A DNA stretch of 64,000 bases from RUG563 sp964549135 (GTDB taxonomy: Bacteria > Bacillota > Clostridia > Christensenellales > Aristaeellaceae), in the NCBI GenBank assembly GCA_964549135.1, contig CAZJUJ010000003.1, forward strand, positions 1 to 64,000, read 5' to 3'. Under the pieces are notes generated by a model. That model searched no databases. It had not been told where the DNA came from and worked only from the letters and a program-made list of their open reading frames with translations. Shown in pieces: positions 52,273 to 60,787 of this stretch (positions are counted from its first letter, which is position 1; each line of letters opens with the position of its first letter). The position numbers and the translations under genes were made by a program.

Positions 52273-54033
52273 TCAGCGCCCCTGCTGTTTCAAACGAGCC
52301 AATTCTTTGGAAAGCGCCGTAGCCTCCTTAAGCGCATCGACCCGCTGCTGCGGCGATTGGGCCGTTTTCACCAATTCGGACATGGCGTTGATTTCATGCT
52401 GTATTTTCTGTATCTGTAAATTGCGCAGGCAATCCCCTGCAACCCCGGCGGCGTTTTCCCTCTCGGTGTCGGAAAGCATGGTAAATGCCTCTCCAGCCGC
52501 CTGGCGCGCCGCATCGTTTTCCGCATCGTTCATGATTTCTGCGGGGGAAACGCCATTCAGCAGCTCCTCCGCAATCTGGCGAAGCACGGGATCGGAAAAA
52601 TCCTCCGTTTTGACCATACCGGCGGGCAATTTGCCCGTACTCAGCAGCGCCAGCAGCGTCTGCTCCGTCCGATAGCCCTCGGGCAAGCGCGGCTGCTTTG
52701 CAGAGGATAAGCTTTCCCGCTTGGGCGGGGATTTATACGGCCCGGCCTCCTGAGGCGAAACGCCGATCTGGGCCAGAAGCACCTCCCGGGGAAAGCCGGT
52801 CTGCACATGCAAAAGATCCAGATAATTTTCCAGATCCACCGGATCCCGCACCTTCTTCAGCAGTTCGGCACAGGCCTTGGCATACTCCGTGCGCCCCTCC
52901 TGGGTTTCCAGATCGTGCTTCAGCCTCAGCCGCTGCATCCGATAGGAAACAGCGCTCATGGGCTTAAGGGCCAGAAAGGCATCCAGCCCCCGCTGGCGGA
53001 TGAATTCATCCGGATCCAGCTTGTCCGGAAAATAGAGAACCCGGGCGGGAATCCCCTCGCTTTCAAAAATCCCCAGGGCCCGCTCAATGGCCATCTGGCC
53101 CGCCTCATCCCCATCGTAGGCCAGATGCACCTCCGGGGCATAGCGCTTGAGCAGCCTTGCCTGCTCGTTGGTCAGCGCCGTGCCCAGGGTCGCCACCGCG
53201 CCGGTAACCCCGGCCTGGGTGATGGCCACCACATCCATATAGCCCTCTACCAATAAAACGCGCTTCAAATCCCTGATCTTCCGCAGGAGATTAATGGCAT
53301 ATACGCCCTTGCGTTTATTGAATACCGGGGTATCGGATGTGTTGAGGTATTTGGGCTTATCATCGCCCATGGCGCGCCCGCCGAAGCCCAGCACGTTTCC
53401 CTGCTGATCGATGATGGGAAAGATGGCGCGGTTCCTGAACATATCATAGGCGTGATCATTCTTGACCACCGAAAGCCCGGCCTGTCCCAATTCATCCAGG
53501 GTATAGCCCTTATCCTGCAGATAGCGCGTCAGATCATCCCAGCGCTCCGTAGATGCCCCCAGGCCGAATTTGCGGATGGTGCCGTCATCCAGCCCCCGGG
53601 AATAAAGATAATCCAGAATGCGCCTGCCCTCGCTTTTCCAGAGCATATCGTGGTAAAAGCGGGCGGCCTCGCGATTGGCGGCATGCAGCCTTTCCCGCTG
53701 GCTGCGCTTCCTTTCGTAATCCGGATCCTCGGTCATTTCCGGCATGGGCAGATGGATGCGATCCGCCAGCAGCTTGACGGCATCGATAAAGGGCACGCGC
53801 TCCATCTCCATCACGAACTGCACCACGTTTCCCCCGGCCTTGCAGCCGAAGCAGTAGTAAAGATTGAGATCGGCGTTTACAGAAAAGGAGGCCGTCTTCT
53901 CATGATGAAAGGGACAAAGCCCCCAATAGCGCCGGCCATCCTTTTTCAGGGTGAGATAGCTGGAAACAACGGAAACGATATCCGTCCGGGCATACAATTC
54001 ATCCATCCAGTTTGACGGAATCCTTCCCGCCAT
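52273..54033 (-). CDS. dnaG: DNA primase DnaG
   Basis: A 586-residue primase that makes RNA primers at the replication fork. The CHC2 zinc finger (C40, H43, C61, C64; CPFHHEKTASF, YYCFGCKAGGN) lies at the N-terminus. A catalytic core with a TOPRIM fold follows (VLLVEGYMDVVAI and VHLAYDGDEAGQMA). The C-terminal helicase-binding domain (about 450-586) is weakly conserved, as usual. GGGAGGGACTGGCTTC precedes the ATG. First gene of the primase-sigma operon. Confidence 0.96.
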   Translation of the reverse strand: MAGRIPSNWMDELYARTDIVSVVSSYLTLKKDGRRYWGLCPFHHEKTASFSVNADLNLYYCFGCKAGGNVVQFVMEMERVPFIDAVKLLADRIHLPMPEMTEDPDYERKRSQRERLHAANREAARFYHDMLWKSEGRRILDYLYSRGLDDGTIRKFGLGASTERWDDLTRYLQDKGYTLDELGQAGLSVVKNDHAYDMFRNRAIFPIIDQQGNVLGFGGRAMGDDKPKYLNTSDTPVFNKRKGVYAINLLRKIRDLKRVLLVEGYMDVVAITQAGVTGAVATLGTALTNEQARLLKRYAPEVHLAYDGDEAGQMAIERALGIFESEGIPARVLYFPDKLDPDEFIRQRGLDAFLALKPMSAVSYRMQRLRLKHDLETQEGRTEYAKACAELLKKVRDPVDLENYLDLLHVQTGFPREVLLAQIGVSPQEAGPYKSPPKRESLSSAKQPRLPEGYRTEQTLLALLSTGKLPAGMVKTEDFSDPVLRQIAEELLNGVSPAEIMNDAENDAARQAAGEAFTMLSDTERENAAGVAGDCLRNLQIQKIQHEINAMSELVKTAQSPQQRVDALKEATALSKELARLKQQGR

Positions 54034-54113
54034 GAAGCCAGTCCCTCCCTTCGCACGTCGTTAATTCGCGATCAATGGACAATTTCCTGCAAAAAAACAG
54101 AATTTTTGCACGA

Positions 54114-55115
54114 TCAAATTACGGGGAATGATTCGGGAACGAAAAGCTTCTGATAGGTACGCAGGGCATAGCGATCGGTCATGCAGGCCAGATAATCGGT
54201 TACCGCCCGCTCGGTGCCGTCCCGATAGGAAATCTGCACATATTCCAGGGGCATTTCCCCGGGATGCTCCATGTAATATTCAAAAAGCGCGGTGATCACA
54301 TGATCGCATCGCTTTTCCTCTTCCCTGCGCCATTCATCCATGTAGACCTTTTCAAACAGAAAGGAGCGCATATCGTCGCATGCCTCCTGTATGCGGGGGC
54401 TCATGCGGACATAGGGCTGCTCGGTGCTGTTATCCACAATATCTGTAATCATGGTGTTGATGCGCTGGCCATGGGTTTCCCCCAGGATGCGCAGCAATTC
54501 ATGGGGAATTTCAAATTCTCTCAGCACGCCGGCGCGGATGGCGTCGTCAATATCGTGGTTGATATAGGCGATGCGGTCGGCCCGGGCGACGCATTCCCCC
54601 TCCAGGGTGGCGGGCTTCAGCTTGCCGGAATGATTGAGGATCCCATCCCTGACCTCCCTTGTCAGATTCAGGCCCTCGCCGCCCTCCAGCACCTCCACCA
54701 TCCTCAGGCTCTGCTCATTATGGCGAAAGCCATTTTCAGTCAGCCGGTCAAGGGATCTTTCGCCGCTGTGGCCAAAGGGCGTATGCCCCAGATCATGGCC
54801 CAGGGCGATAGCCTCGGCCAGATCCTCATTCAGGCGCATGGCCCGGGCCAGCGTTCTTGCCACCTGGGATACCTCCAGCGTGTGGGTAAGCCGCGTGCGG
54901 TAATGATCCCCCTCAGGGGCGATAAAAACCTGGGTTTTGAATTTCAGCCGCCGAAAGCTCTTGCAGTGCAGGATACGATCCCGATCCCGCTGAAATTCGG
55001 TACGCATGGAATCCGGGGATATGGGATAATCGCGCCCCTTGGTATCGGCGCTGCATACGGCATAGGGAGAGAGAAACATTCTTTCCCGCTTTTCCAGCTC
55101 CTGGCGAATGCTCAT
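54114..55115 (-). CDS. dGTP triphosphohydrolase-like HD protein
   Basis: A 333-residue HD-domain enzyme expected to split dNTPs (dGTP) into nucleoside and triphosphate. The metal site is complete: H in RTRLTHTLEV, HD in IALGHDLGHTPFGHSGE, and the later Asp in RADRIAYINHDIDD. The length is that of the short Dgt-like group common in Firmicutes, where it lies just before dnaG, as here (80-nt gap). Confidence 0.94.
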   Translation of the reverse strand: MSIRQELEKRERMFLSPYAVCSADTKGRDYPISPDSMRTEFQRDRDRILHCKSFRRLKFKTQVFIAPEGDHYRTRLTHTLEVSQVARTLARAMRLNEDLAEAIALGHDLGHTPFGHSGERSLDRLTENGFRHNEQSLRMVEVLEGGEGLNLTREVRDGILNHSGKLKPATLEGECVARADRIAYINHDIDDAIRAGVLREFEIPHELLRILGETHGQRINTMITDIVDNSTEQPYVRMSPRIQEACDDMRSFLFEKVYMDEWRREEEKRCDHVITALFEYYMEHPGEMPLEYVQISYRDGTERAVTDYLACMTDRYALRTYQKLFVPESFPVI

Positions 55116-55186
55116 TTTCCCGTCCTCCTTCCATCATCACATTATATACCACATAAACCCCGGCAAATCCTTTTTTTCTGAACGGA

Positions 55187-55215
55187 TTGACAGAGAATCT
55201 CCTTTTGATTATGAT
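55187..55215 (+). promoter_or_regulatory. Promoter for the gatCAB operon
   Basis: TTGACA (55187-55192), 17-bp spacer, TATGAT (55210-55215). Confidence 0.75.
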
Positions 55216-55235
55216 AGCAGGAAGAGGTGATTCCC

Positions 55236-55493
55236 ATGGATTTTCAGCGGCAAACCCTGCTTCCCAGGGCAGAAGAAGCTGACCTTCATGAAATGCTGCA
55301 TTTTTTCCAGCTGCTTGATGCCCTGCTCCCGGCGAAAATGGCGCCTGAGGAGGGGGAAGCAGCCTCGCTTCGCATGGATCAGATCCGCCAGATGTTCTCT
55401 CCGGAGGAGCTTTCGGCATTTTTCCCCTGTCTTGGAGAGCAGGGCATTGCATTGCCCGGCATTCTGCCCGGGGAGGAAAAAAGCGATGAATGA
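55236..55493 (+). CDS. gatC: GatC-like subunit (divergent)
   Basis: An 85-residue protein placed where gatC is expected. Similarity to GatC is faint: an N-terminal helix (LHEMLHFFQLLDALLP) and a C-terminal LRMDQIRQMFSPEELSAFFP that recalls the LREDxV region of GatC. GatC holds GatA and GatB together. Position and operon support the call more than sequence does. The start at 55236 follows GAGGTG. It overlaps gatA by 8 nt. Confidence 0.65.
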   Translation: MDFQRQTLLPRAEEADLHEMLHFFQLLDALLPAKMAPEEGEAASLRMDQIRQMFSPEELSAFFPCLGEQGIALPGILPGEEKSDE

Positions 55494-56793
55494 TCTCCTT
55501 CAAGCCTCGCTGGAGGCGCTCCGGCACGCCCCCGCCAACGCCCTGATCGATCCGCTTCCCCTGCCCCGGGAAATCCCGGAAGGCGGGCTGCTGTCCGGCG
55601 TTCCCCTGGCGATAAAAAACAATATCTGCCTCTCCGGGGCGCGGCTCACCTGCGGCTCCCGGATGCTGGAAAATTATATTTCGCCCTACACCGCCACAGC
55701 GGTTCTGCAGCTGATGCAGGCAGGGGCGATTCCCGTTTGCACCGCCAATCTGGATGAATTCGGCATGGGCTCCACCGGCGAAAACAGCGCGTTCGGCCCG
55801 GCGGAAAACCCCGTTCTGCCCGGATATGAAACAGGTGGCTCCTCCTCGGGCTGCGCCGCGCTGGTGGCCGCCGGCTGCGTGCCCCTGGCCCTGGCCTCCG
55901 ATACCGGCGGCAGCGCCCGGCTGCCCGCCGCCCATTGCGGCGTGATCGGCATGAAGCCCAGCTACGGCGCCTTCAGCCGCTTCGGGCTGACGGCCTACGC
56001 CTCCTCTCTGGAGCAAATTGCCCTGCTCGGCAGCGAAATGGATTTGATGCGCCGCGCCCATGCCTGCTTAAGCAGCAAGCCCGATCCTATGGATGCCACC
56101 CATCGGGGCCTTTCCCCCATGCAGGCCCGTTTTTCCTTTGCGCACAGGCAGATCGCCGTCTGGGAGGCTGCGGCGGCTTCCTCCGATGCCGCCATTGGGC
56201 GCGCCATCGAAAGCGCGGGCAGCAAAATGCAGCGGCTGGGCGCGGCGCTGAAAAGCGTTTCGCCCGAAATGCCCCATCTGATTGCCCCCGCCTATTATGT
56301 GATTGCCTGTGCAGAGGCCAGCGCCAATCTGGCCCGCTTTACCGGAATGCTCACCGATACAAATGCCGCCGCTTCCGCCCTGCCCTGGCAGGAGCGCTTT
56401 GCCCGGAATCGGGAAAAAATGGGCAAGGAAGTGCAAAAGCGCATTGCCCTTGGGGCCTATGTGCTGCGGGAGGGCTGCTATGAAAAGTATTATCTCAGGG
56501 CGTGGCAATACCGAAAGCAGCTGACGGCCTGGTTTGCCCGTTTATTTGAGGAAGCATCTCTTCTCCTTTTGCCTGTCGTTTCCTCCCCGGCCCAGCCGCT
56601 GGGCGCAAAGCGCTCCTCCCTTTCCCTCTGCGCCGGGGATCAATTGACCGCCTGTGCCAATCTGGCCAGTCTGCCCGCCCTTTCCATGCCCTGGGGAACG
56701 GATGAAATGGGGCGGCCCATCGCCATTCAGCTCATTGCGCCCAAGGGAAGGGATGCATGGCTTTTTGATGCGGCAGAAGCGCTGATGGCATAA
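55486..56793 (+). CDS. gatA: Glutamyl-tRNA(Gln)/Asp-tRNA(Asn) amidotransferase subunit A
   Basis: A 435-residue amidase-signature protein that releases ammonia from glutamine or asparagine for GatB. The Ser-cisSer-Lys triad is present: K44 (GVPLAIKNNI), the cis-Ser in GGSSSGCAALVAAG (117-130) and the nucleophile S143 (DTGGSARLPA). It is about 50 residues shorter than typical GatA (about 485). GGGGAGGAAAAAAGCG precedes the ATG at 55486; frame continues upstream but overlaps gatC. Confidence 0.92.
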   Translation: MNDLLQASLEALRHAPANALIDPLPLPREIPEGGLLSGVPLAIKNNICLSGARLTCGSRMLENYISPYTATAVLQLMQAGAIPVCTANLDEFGMGSTGENSAFGPAENPVLPGYETGGSSSGCAALVAAGCVPLALASDTGGSARLPAAHCGVIGMKPSYGAFSRFGLTAYASSLEQIALLGSEMDLMRRAHACLSSKPDPMDATHRGLSPMQARFSFAHRQIAVWEAAAASSDAAIGRAIESAGSKMQRLGAALKSVSPEMPHLIAPAYYVIACAEASANLARFTGMLTDTNAAASALPWQERFARNREKMGKEVQKRIALGAYVLREGCYEKYYLRAWQYRKQLTAWFARLFEEASLLLLPVVSSPAQPLGAKRSSLSLCAGDQLTACANLASLPALSMPWGTDEMGRPIAIQLIAPKGRDAWLFDAAEALMA

Positions 56794-56806
56794 GGAGGGA
56801 ACGCAG

Positions 56807-57988
56807 ATGATGGAAACCGTTGTCGGATTGGAAATCCATGTGGAATTAAAAACGGAAAGCAAAATGTTCTGCTCCTGCGCATCGCAGTTCGCCAAAACGC
56901 CCAACACCCTTTGCTGTCCCATCTGCATGGGACTGCCCGGCGCGCTGCCCCGGGTAAACGAGCGGGCGGCGGAATTGGGGGCGCTGGCCGGGCTGGCGCT
57001 GCATAGCCAGGTGCAGCCCCTTTCCCGCTTTGATCGCAAGCAGTATTTCTATCCCGATCTGCCCAAGGGCTATCAGATCACCCAGCATGCGTATCCCCTG
57101 TGCCGGGGCGGCTATCTGATCCTGCCGGAAACGGGCAAGAGAATCGATATTGCCGAAATGCACCTGGAGGAGGATGCGGGCAAGATCATCCACCGGGATG
57201 GAAAATCCTATGTGGATCTGAATCGCTGCGGCGTGCCGCTGTTGGAAATTGTAACCGAGCCCGTGCTTTCGGGCGGCGAAGAGGCCGCAGCCTTCCTCGC
57301 CCTTCTTCGGGATACGCTGATCGCAGCCGGAATTACCACCGGGAAAATGCAGGAGGGCGCCATGCGGGTGGATGTGAACGTTTCCATCAGGCAGGCAGGA
57401 GCGCGCCCCGGCCCCCGGACGGAAATGAAGAATCTTTCCAGCTTCCGGGCGGTGCGCGCCGCCATTGATCATGAGGCCAAACGGCAGCAGGCGCTGCTTC
57501 TGCAGGGCGAAAGCATCCCGGGTGAAACCAGGCGCTGGGATGAGCGTGGCGGCTTTTCCGTTTCTCTGAGAAAAAAGGAGGGCGAAATGGATTACCGCTA
57601 TTTCCCGGAGCCCGATCTGCCCCCGCTGCGGCTCGATATGCATCGCATCGAAAAAATGTATGCCGCCTGTCCCGAGCTGCCCGAAGCCATTCAGCTGCGC
57701 CTTCTTCCCCTGCCCGGCATGCAGCCCGATAAGGCGGCCCAGCTTGCCCGGCAGCCGGGGCTGCTATGCTGCTTTGATGCGGCCTTTGCCGCCGCGCCCG
57801 ATGCAAAAAAGCTGCTCAGCTGGCTGCTGGGCGATTATCGGGCCATTGCCAGAAAGCAGGGGCTGGATCCCGCCGCTCCGCCCTTTTCCCCCGCTCAATT
57901 TGCCCGCCTTATGCAGCGCGCCCTGGCAGAAAATCTTTCCTATCAGGAAATACGATCCGGGCTGGAGGAAATCTGCCGCGCGGAATAA
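56807..57988 (+). CDS. gatB: Amidotransferase subunit B, lacking the tail domain
   Basis: A 393-residue GatB, which phosphorylates and amidates misacylated Glu-tRNA(Gln) or Asp-tRNA(Asn). The kinase cradle is complete (VVGLEIHVELKTESKMFC, zinc cysteines in CCPICMGLPGALP, DLPKGYQITQ, HLEEDAGK, VTEPVLSGGEEAAAFL, RYFPEPDLPPL). The helical domain runs to EIRSGLEEICRAE, where the protein stops. The YqeY-like tail (about 75 residues), which contacts the tRNA elbow, is missing, and a terminator begins 25 nt later, so this is a clean truncation at a domain border. Confidence 0.93.
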   Translation: MMETVVGLEIHVELKTESKMFCSCASQFAKTPNTLCCPICMGLPGALPRVNERAAELGALAGLALHSQVQPLSRFDRKQYFYPDLPKGYQITQHAYPLCRGGYLILPETGKRIDIAEMHLEEDAGKIIHRDGKSYVDLNRCGVPLLEIVTEPVLSGGEEAAAFLALLRDTLIAAGITTGKMQEGAMRVDVNVSIRQAGARPGPRTEMKNLSSFRAVRAAIDHEAKRQQALLLQGESIPGETRRWDERGGFSVSLRKKEGEMDYRYFPEPDLPPLRLDMHRIEKMYAACPELPEAIQLRLLPLPGMQPDKAAQLARQPGLLCCFDAAFAAAPDAKKLLSWLLGDYRAIARKQGLDPAAPPFSPAQFARLMQRALAENLSYQEIRSGLEEICRAE

Positions 57989-58012
57989 GCCCGGAAGACA
58001 GAAAGCATCAGG

Positions 58013-58036
58013 AAAGCGGCTGCGGCCGCTTTTTTG
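58013..58036 (+). terminator. Terminator of the gatCAB operon
   Basis: AAAGCGG pairs with CCGCTTT across a short loop, followed by TTTTTT. Confidence 0.8.
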
Positions 58037-58085
58037 GCTGTTATCGCCGCTGTTTGACTTAAGCATGAAAATAATTTCCGGCCCG

Positions 58086-58113
58086 TGCAAAAATTGTGAC
58101 GCGGCATCGTCTA
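58086..58113 (+). promoter_or_regulatory. Putative ECF-type (autoregulated) promoter
   Basis: TGCAAA (58086-58091), 16-bp spacer, CGTCTA (58108-58113). This matches the TGaAAC/CGTC(A/T)A style of ECF sigma promoters, and it lies just upstream of the ECF sigma gene, so autoregulation is likely. Confidence 0.6.
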
Positions 58114-58138
58114 TACAGGTGAAGGAGGTGAGCGGCAG

Positions 58139-58651
58139 TTGATTGCTGAAATGGGCCCAACCAGCAAGCATGAAGAAAGACTGACCGAAATGGTCGAAAA
58201 ATACCAGTTGCCGCTGCTGAAAATGTGCCGGATGTATCTGAAAGATACGGCAAGCGCCGAGGATGCGGTGCAGGAATGCTTTCTAAGGGCATACCGGGCG
58301 CTGCCGCAATTCCGGGATGAATGCAGCGAAAAGACCTGGCTGATGCGGATTGCCCTGAATATCTGTCACGACTTGGCAAAATCCGCCTGGTTTACGCATA
58401 CCGAAAAGCGCGTGACCCCGGAGGAAATGCAGGATTATCTCGCCGCGCCGGAGGAGCCATCCTTTGGGCTTGCGGAGGAAATCGCCGCGCTTCCCCGGCG
58501 ATACAAGGATGCGCTTCTGCTCTATTACTATCAGGATATGCCCATGGAGGAGGTGGCCGCTGCCCTCGGCGCATCGGTATCCACCGTTTCCAGAAGGCTC
58601 AAGGCTGCGCGGGCAAGGCTGCGCGAACAGCTCGAAAGGGGGCAGGCATGA
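58139..58651 (+). CDS. ECF RNA polymerase sigma factor
   Basis: A 170-residue sigma-70 family factor with only regions 2 and 4. Region 2: LLKMCRMYLKDTASAEDAVQ and ALPQFRDECSEKTWLMRIAL, which bind the -10 element. Region 4: LPRRYKDALLLYYYQDMPME, then AAALGASVSTVSRRLKAARA, which binds the -35 element. It starts with TTG eight bases after a perfect GAAGGAGGTG. The stop overlaps the start of the downstream membrane protein (ATGATGG). Confidence 0.93.
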   Translation: MIAEMGPTSKHEERLTEMVEKYQLPLLKMCRMYLKDTASAEDAVQECFLRAYRALPQFRDECSEKTWLMRIALNICHDLAKSAWFTHTEKRVTPEEMQDYLAAPEEPSFGLAEEIAALPRRYKDALLLYYYQDMPMEEVAAALGASVSTVSRRLKAARARLREQLERGQA

Positions 58652-59484
58652 TGGACGAAAATGAAATCAGACGGCAGATTCATCGGGCGGTAGAGCAGCG
58701 CGCCGGCCGGCTTTCCCCGGATCCCGGGCTGGCGCAGCGCATCATCGCCCAGACGCAGGGAAAGGAAGAAATCAGAATGAAAAAGAAATTTTCTGTCGCT
58801 TTTGCTTTGGCGCTGATCCTGGCGCTGCTTGCAGCCACGGCGCTGGCCGTAACGCAGCTGGATGAATTGCGCGCCGTATGGGAGGATTCCTTTGCGCGGA
58901 TGCATACCACCGGCAGCTTCGAGGCGGTGGATCAGGAGGAATTCGATCTTGGTGCCTTTGAAGCGCAATACAAGGAGAATACCGGCCTTGACCGGAAAGA
59001 GGATCTGGTTATCTCCACCGTTCCGGATGAAAACGGCCTTCCCTATGATCAGGCCTACCGGATTGCGCGGCAGGCCATCCTGGATGCCTTTGGCACCCCG
59101 GAAGCGGAGCTGGACGCCATGGGCATCTATCCCGTCTTCTGTCAGGGCGTATATGAGGAGGATATCAGCGAATGGGAATTTTATTTTACGCCCAGAACCA
59201 ATGTGGATATCGATTTGGATCATGATTATGAAGCGCCCGGGGAATACCGCGTCTTCGTGGAATCCCCCTCGGGAGAGGTAAGCGGCTGCTTCTGGTATCT
59301 GGATGTATTCTTCCCCGAATATGCAGATCGCACCTGGAACGCAGGCAAATACGAATATGTATTCGAAAGGGCCTGCAGCTTCGACGGCAGGGGCTTCTGG
59401 CAAATGAGCATCGAGGAGCAAACGCGCTACCGGCATCTGTTCGCCGAAAAGGGCTTTGATCTGTCACGCCTTAAAAAGGAGTAA
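58648..59484 (+). CDS. Single-pass membrane protein, likely anti-sigma partner
   Basis: A 278-residue protein encoded with the ECF sigma factor (4-nt overlap), the usual position of an anti-sigma factor. A cytosolic N-terminus of about 47 residues, one helix (48-68, FSVAFALALILALLAATALA) and an outside domain of 210 residues. The cytosolic part is short and lacks an HxxxCxxC ZAS motif. I do not recognise the outside domain; DLDHDYEAPGEYRV and similar acidic stretches could bind metal. Probably senses envelope stress and releases the sigma factor. Confidence 0.75.
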   Translation: MMDENEIRRQIHRAVEQRAGRLSPDPGLAQRIIAQTQGKEEIRMKKKFSVAFALALILALLAATALAVTQLDELRAVWEDSFARMHTTGSFEAVDQEEFDLGAFEAQYKENTGLDRKEDLVISTVPDENGLPYDQAYRIARQAILDAFGTPEAELDAMGIYPVFCQGVYEEDISEWEFYFTPRTNVDIDLDHDYEAPGEYRVFVESPSGEVSGCFWYLDVFFPEYADRTWNAGKYEYVFERACSFDGRGFWQMSIEEQTRYRHLFAEKGFDLSRLKKE

Positions 59485-59662
59485 TGCCCCCAGCACGCCG
59501 CGCCATGCATGGCGCCATGCACCGCCAAGCCACATGCTCAAACCTGAAATAAGTTCGAGCATGTAATACTTCCCGGCGCGCCGCGCCGCTCATATCAGTA
59601 CGCACCGCCAGGCTACATGCTCAGGCGCATAATACTTCCCCTCGTGGGAAACGGAAATTTTT
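59485..59662. repeat. Palindrome and 83-bp direct repeats after the ECF operon
   Basis: No gene. Contents: a perfect 16-bp palindrome TGCATGGCGCCATGCA (59506-59521); a hairpin ACATGCTC/GAGCATGT (about 59531-59563); and a 22-bp near-repeat GCACCGCCA(A/G)G(C/G)... at 59519-59540 and 59602-59623. Each copy is followed by TAATACTTCCC. A similar CGCATAATACTT string occurs at the left edge of the window (about 34-45). Confidence 0.6.
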
Positions 59663-59699
59663 GCAGGAGGAGACTTTTGCCTCAAAGGTCTCCTCCTGC
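59663..59699 (+). repeat. Dispersed-repeat hairpin, reduced copy C
   Basis: A 17-bp stem with 3-nt loop: GCAGGAGGAGACTTTTG, CCT, CAAAGGTCTCCTCCTGC, preceded by GGGAAACGGAAATTTTT. Same layout as the first hairpin of copies A and B but without their outer and inner stems. It marks the left edge of the prophage remnant. The remaining 124 bp up to the amidase fragment hold nothing I can name. Confidence 0.6.
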
Positions 59700-59823
59700 G
59701 AATTATCGTCACCTTGGGATACGGAAGATATGTCAGAAATAAAAAGAAACTGTCCCGCAGGACGGCGGTTCGTCCTCCCAGATAGCCTCTGCTTCGTTAT
59801 CGTGCGGCCAGGAATCGCCGCTA

Positions 59824-60183
59824 TCACTGAAGCACTCCGTTCCCTCCATCTCCTGCGAAGGCATGTACGCACTTTGTCCCAACATGGATTGCATTATAGC
59901 TGCCCACACCCCAGCAGCGATAATCCCAGGGCAGGGTTTGATAGATTTTGACCGTTCCATCTGCCACCCTGCCAATAAAGGCATGCACGCATTTATTGGC
60001 ATCGGGTTTATTCCAATGGTTCCCGTATTTGTTTTCCCCCAGGATGCCATCATCCGGGCCAACGTATCTTTTAAGATTTGGATTATTGGCCCCGGTGGAA
60101 TGCACCACAATGCCATAAGGCGTGATTTTCCTTCCGGCTTGATAGCATGGATTATTGGTCTGATAATATTTAACAATCTCCAT
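59824..60183 (-). pseudogene. Truncated phage N-acetylmuramoyl-L-alanine amidase
   Basis: 119 residues from the start of a phage lysin of the amidase_2 fold. The first part is well kept (MEIVKYYQTNNPCYQAGRK and TPYGIVVHSTGANNP, whose His is the first zinc ligand). After DYRCWGVGSYNAIHVG the sequence departs from the family and stops, so the other zinc ligands and catalytic residues are missing. It is the last gene of the minus-strand lysis group and is surely inactive. Confidence 0.75.
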
Positions 60184-60221
60184 GTTCGTATCAACGCCCC
60201 TTTCTTTTCTGGAATGCTGTA

Positions 60222-60455
60222 TTACTCATTTTCTTCAGGCTCCGGGACAATCTCCACTACGGTTTCCCCGGTATGGGCGGCATCAGCCAGCCCTTCCCCG
60301 ATGATATAGCCCACCACGGATGCACCCGCCATGATGATGGCAGATACCTGGGTGGCGGTTTCTTCGGCCATGCCGAAGGCCACAATCAGCAGGGAAGCAA
60401 AGGATGCAACAGCCATCCATAGCTTCCGGGAAGTCAGCTTCTTCTTCCAATCCAT
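60222..60455 (-). CDS. Phage holin-like protein
   Basis: A 77-residue protein: MDWKKKLTSRKLWMAVASFA leads into two hydrophobic helices (about 13-30 and 36-55) and an acidic tail (EIVPEPEENE). This matches small phage holins, which open the membrane for the lysin. It lies 38 nt upstream of the amidase fragment, the normal holin-lysin order. GGGGGTGAAAGA precedes the ATG. It looks intact. Confidence 0.8.
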   Translation of the reverse strand: MDWKKKLTSRKLWMAVASFASLLIVAFGMAEETATQVSAIIMAGASVVGYIIGEGLADAAHTGETVVEIVPEPEENE

Positions 60456-60523
60456 TCTTTCACCCCCTTTCAAGACATAAAAAAAGCACCGTTCCGGCGA
60501 AATCGCCAAGATGGTGCTATTCT

Positions 60524-60787
60524 TTAATACTGATAGCCAGGAATATATTCAATCTTGTATTTCGGAAGTTCTTCATAGAAAAGATTTCTTCCGGCCTTTT
60601 TGCTGCGCTCGATACGGTCATGTATCGTTTCAGGGGTTTCATCCTTCAGGCTATAACACACTTCGCCATCTTTGCCGTTCAGCAATCGTTCTGTTCCGGC
60701 TGGTTCTTCAAAGAAAATACCCAGACATCTGAATGTTTCCATGTATTCCTGGCTTACATCTTCCCAGGTTAATTTTTCTTTGCTCAT
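60524..60787 (-). CDS. Small protein coupled to the HEXXH head protein; candidate immunity protein
   Basis: An 87-residue soluble, mixed-charge protein (MSKEKLTWEDVSQEYMETFR ... RNLFYEELPKYKIEYIPGYQ). I recognise no family. Its ATG overlaps the stop codon of the head-protein/zincin gene (ATGA), so the two are translated together. A small gene joined in this way to a C-terminal toxin-like domain is the usual arrangement of a toxin and its immunity protein; that role is inference. A structural or chaperone role for the phage is the alternative. Confidence 0.6.
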   Translation of the reverse strand: MSKEKLTWEDVSQEYMETFRCLGIFFEEPAGTERLLNGKDGEVCYSLKDETPETIHDRIERSKKAGRNLFYEELPKYKIEYIPGYQY

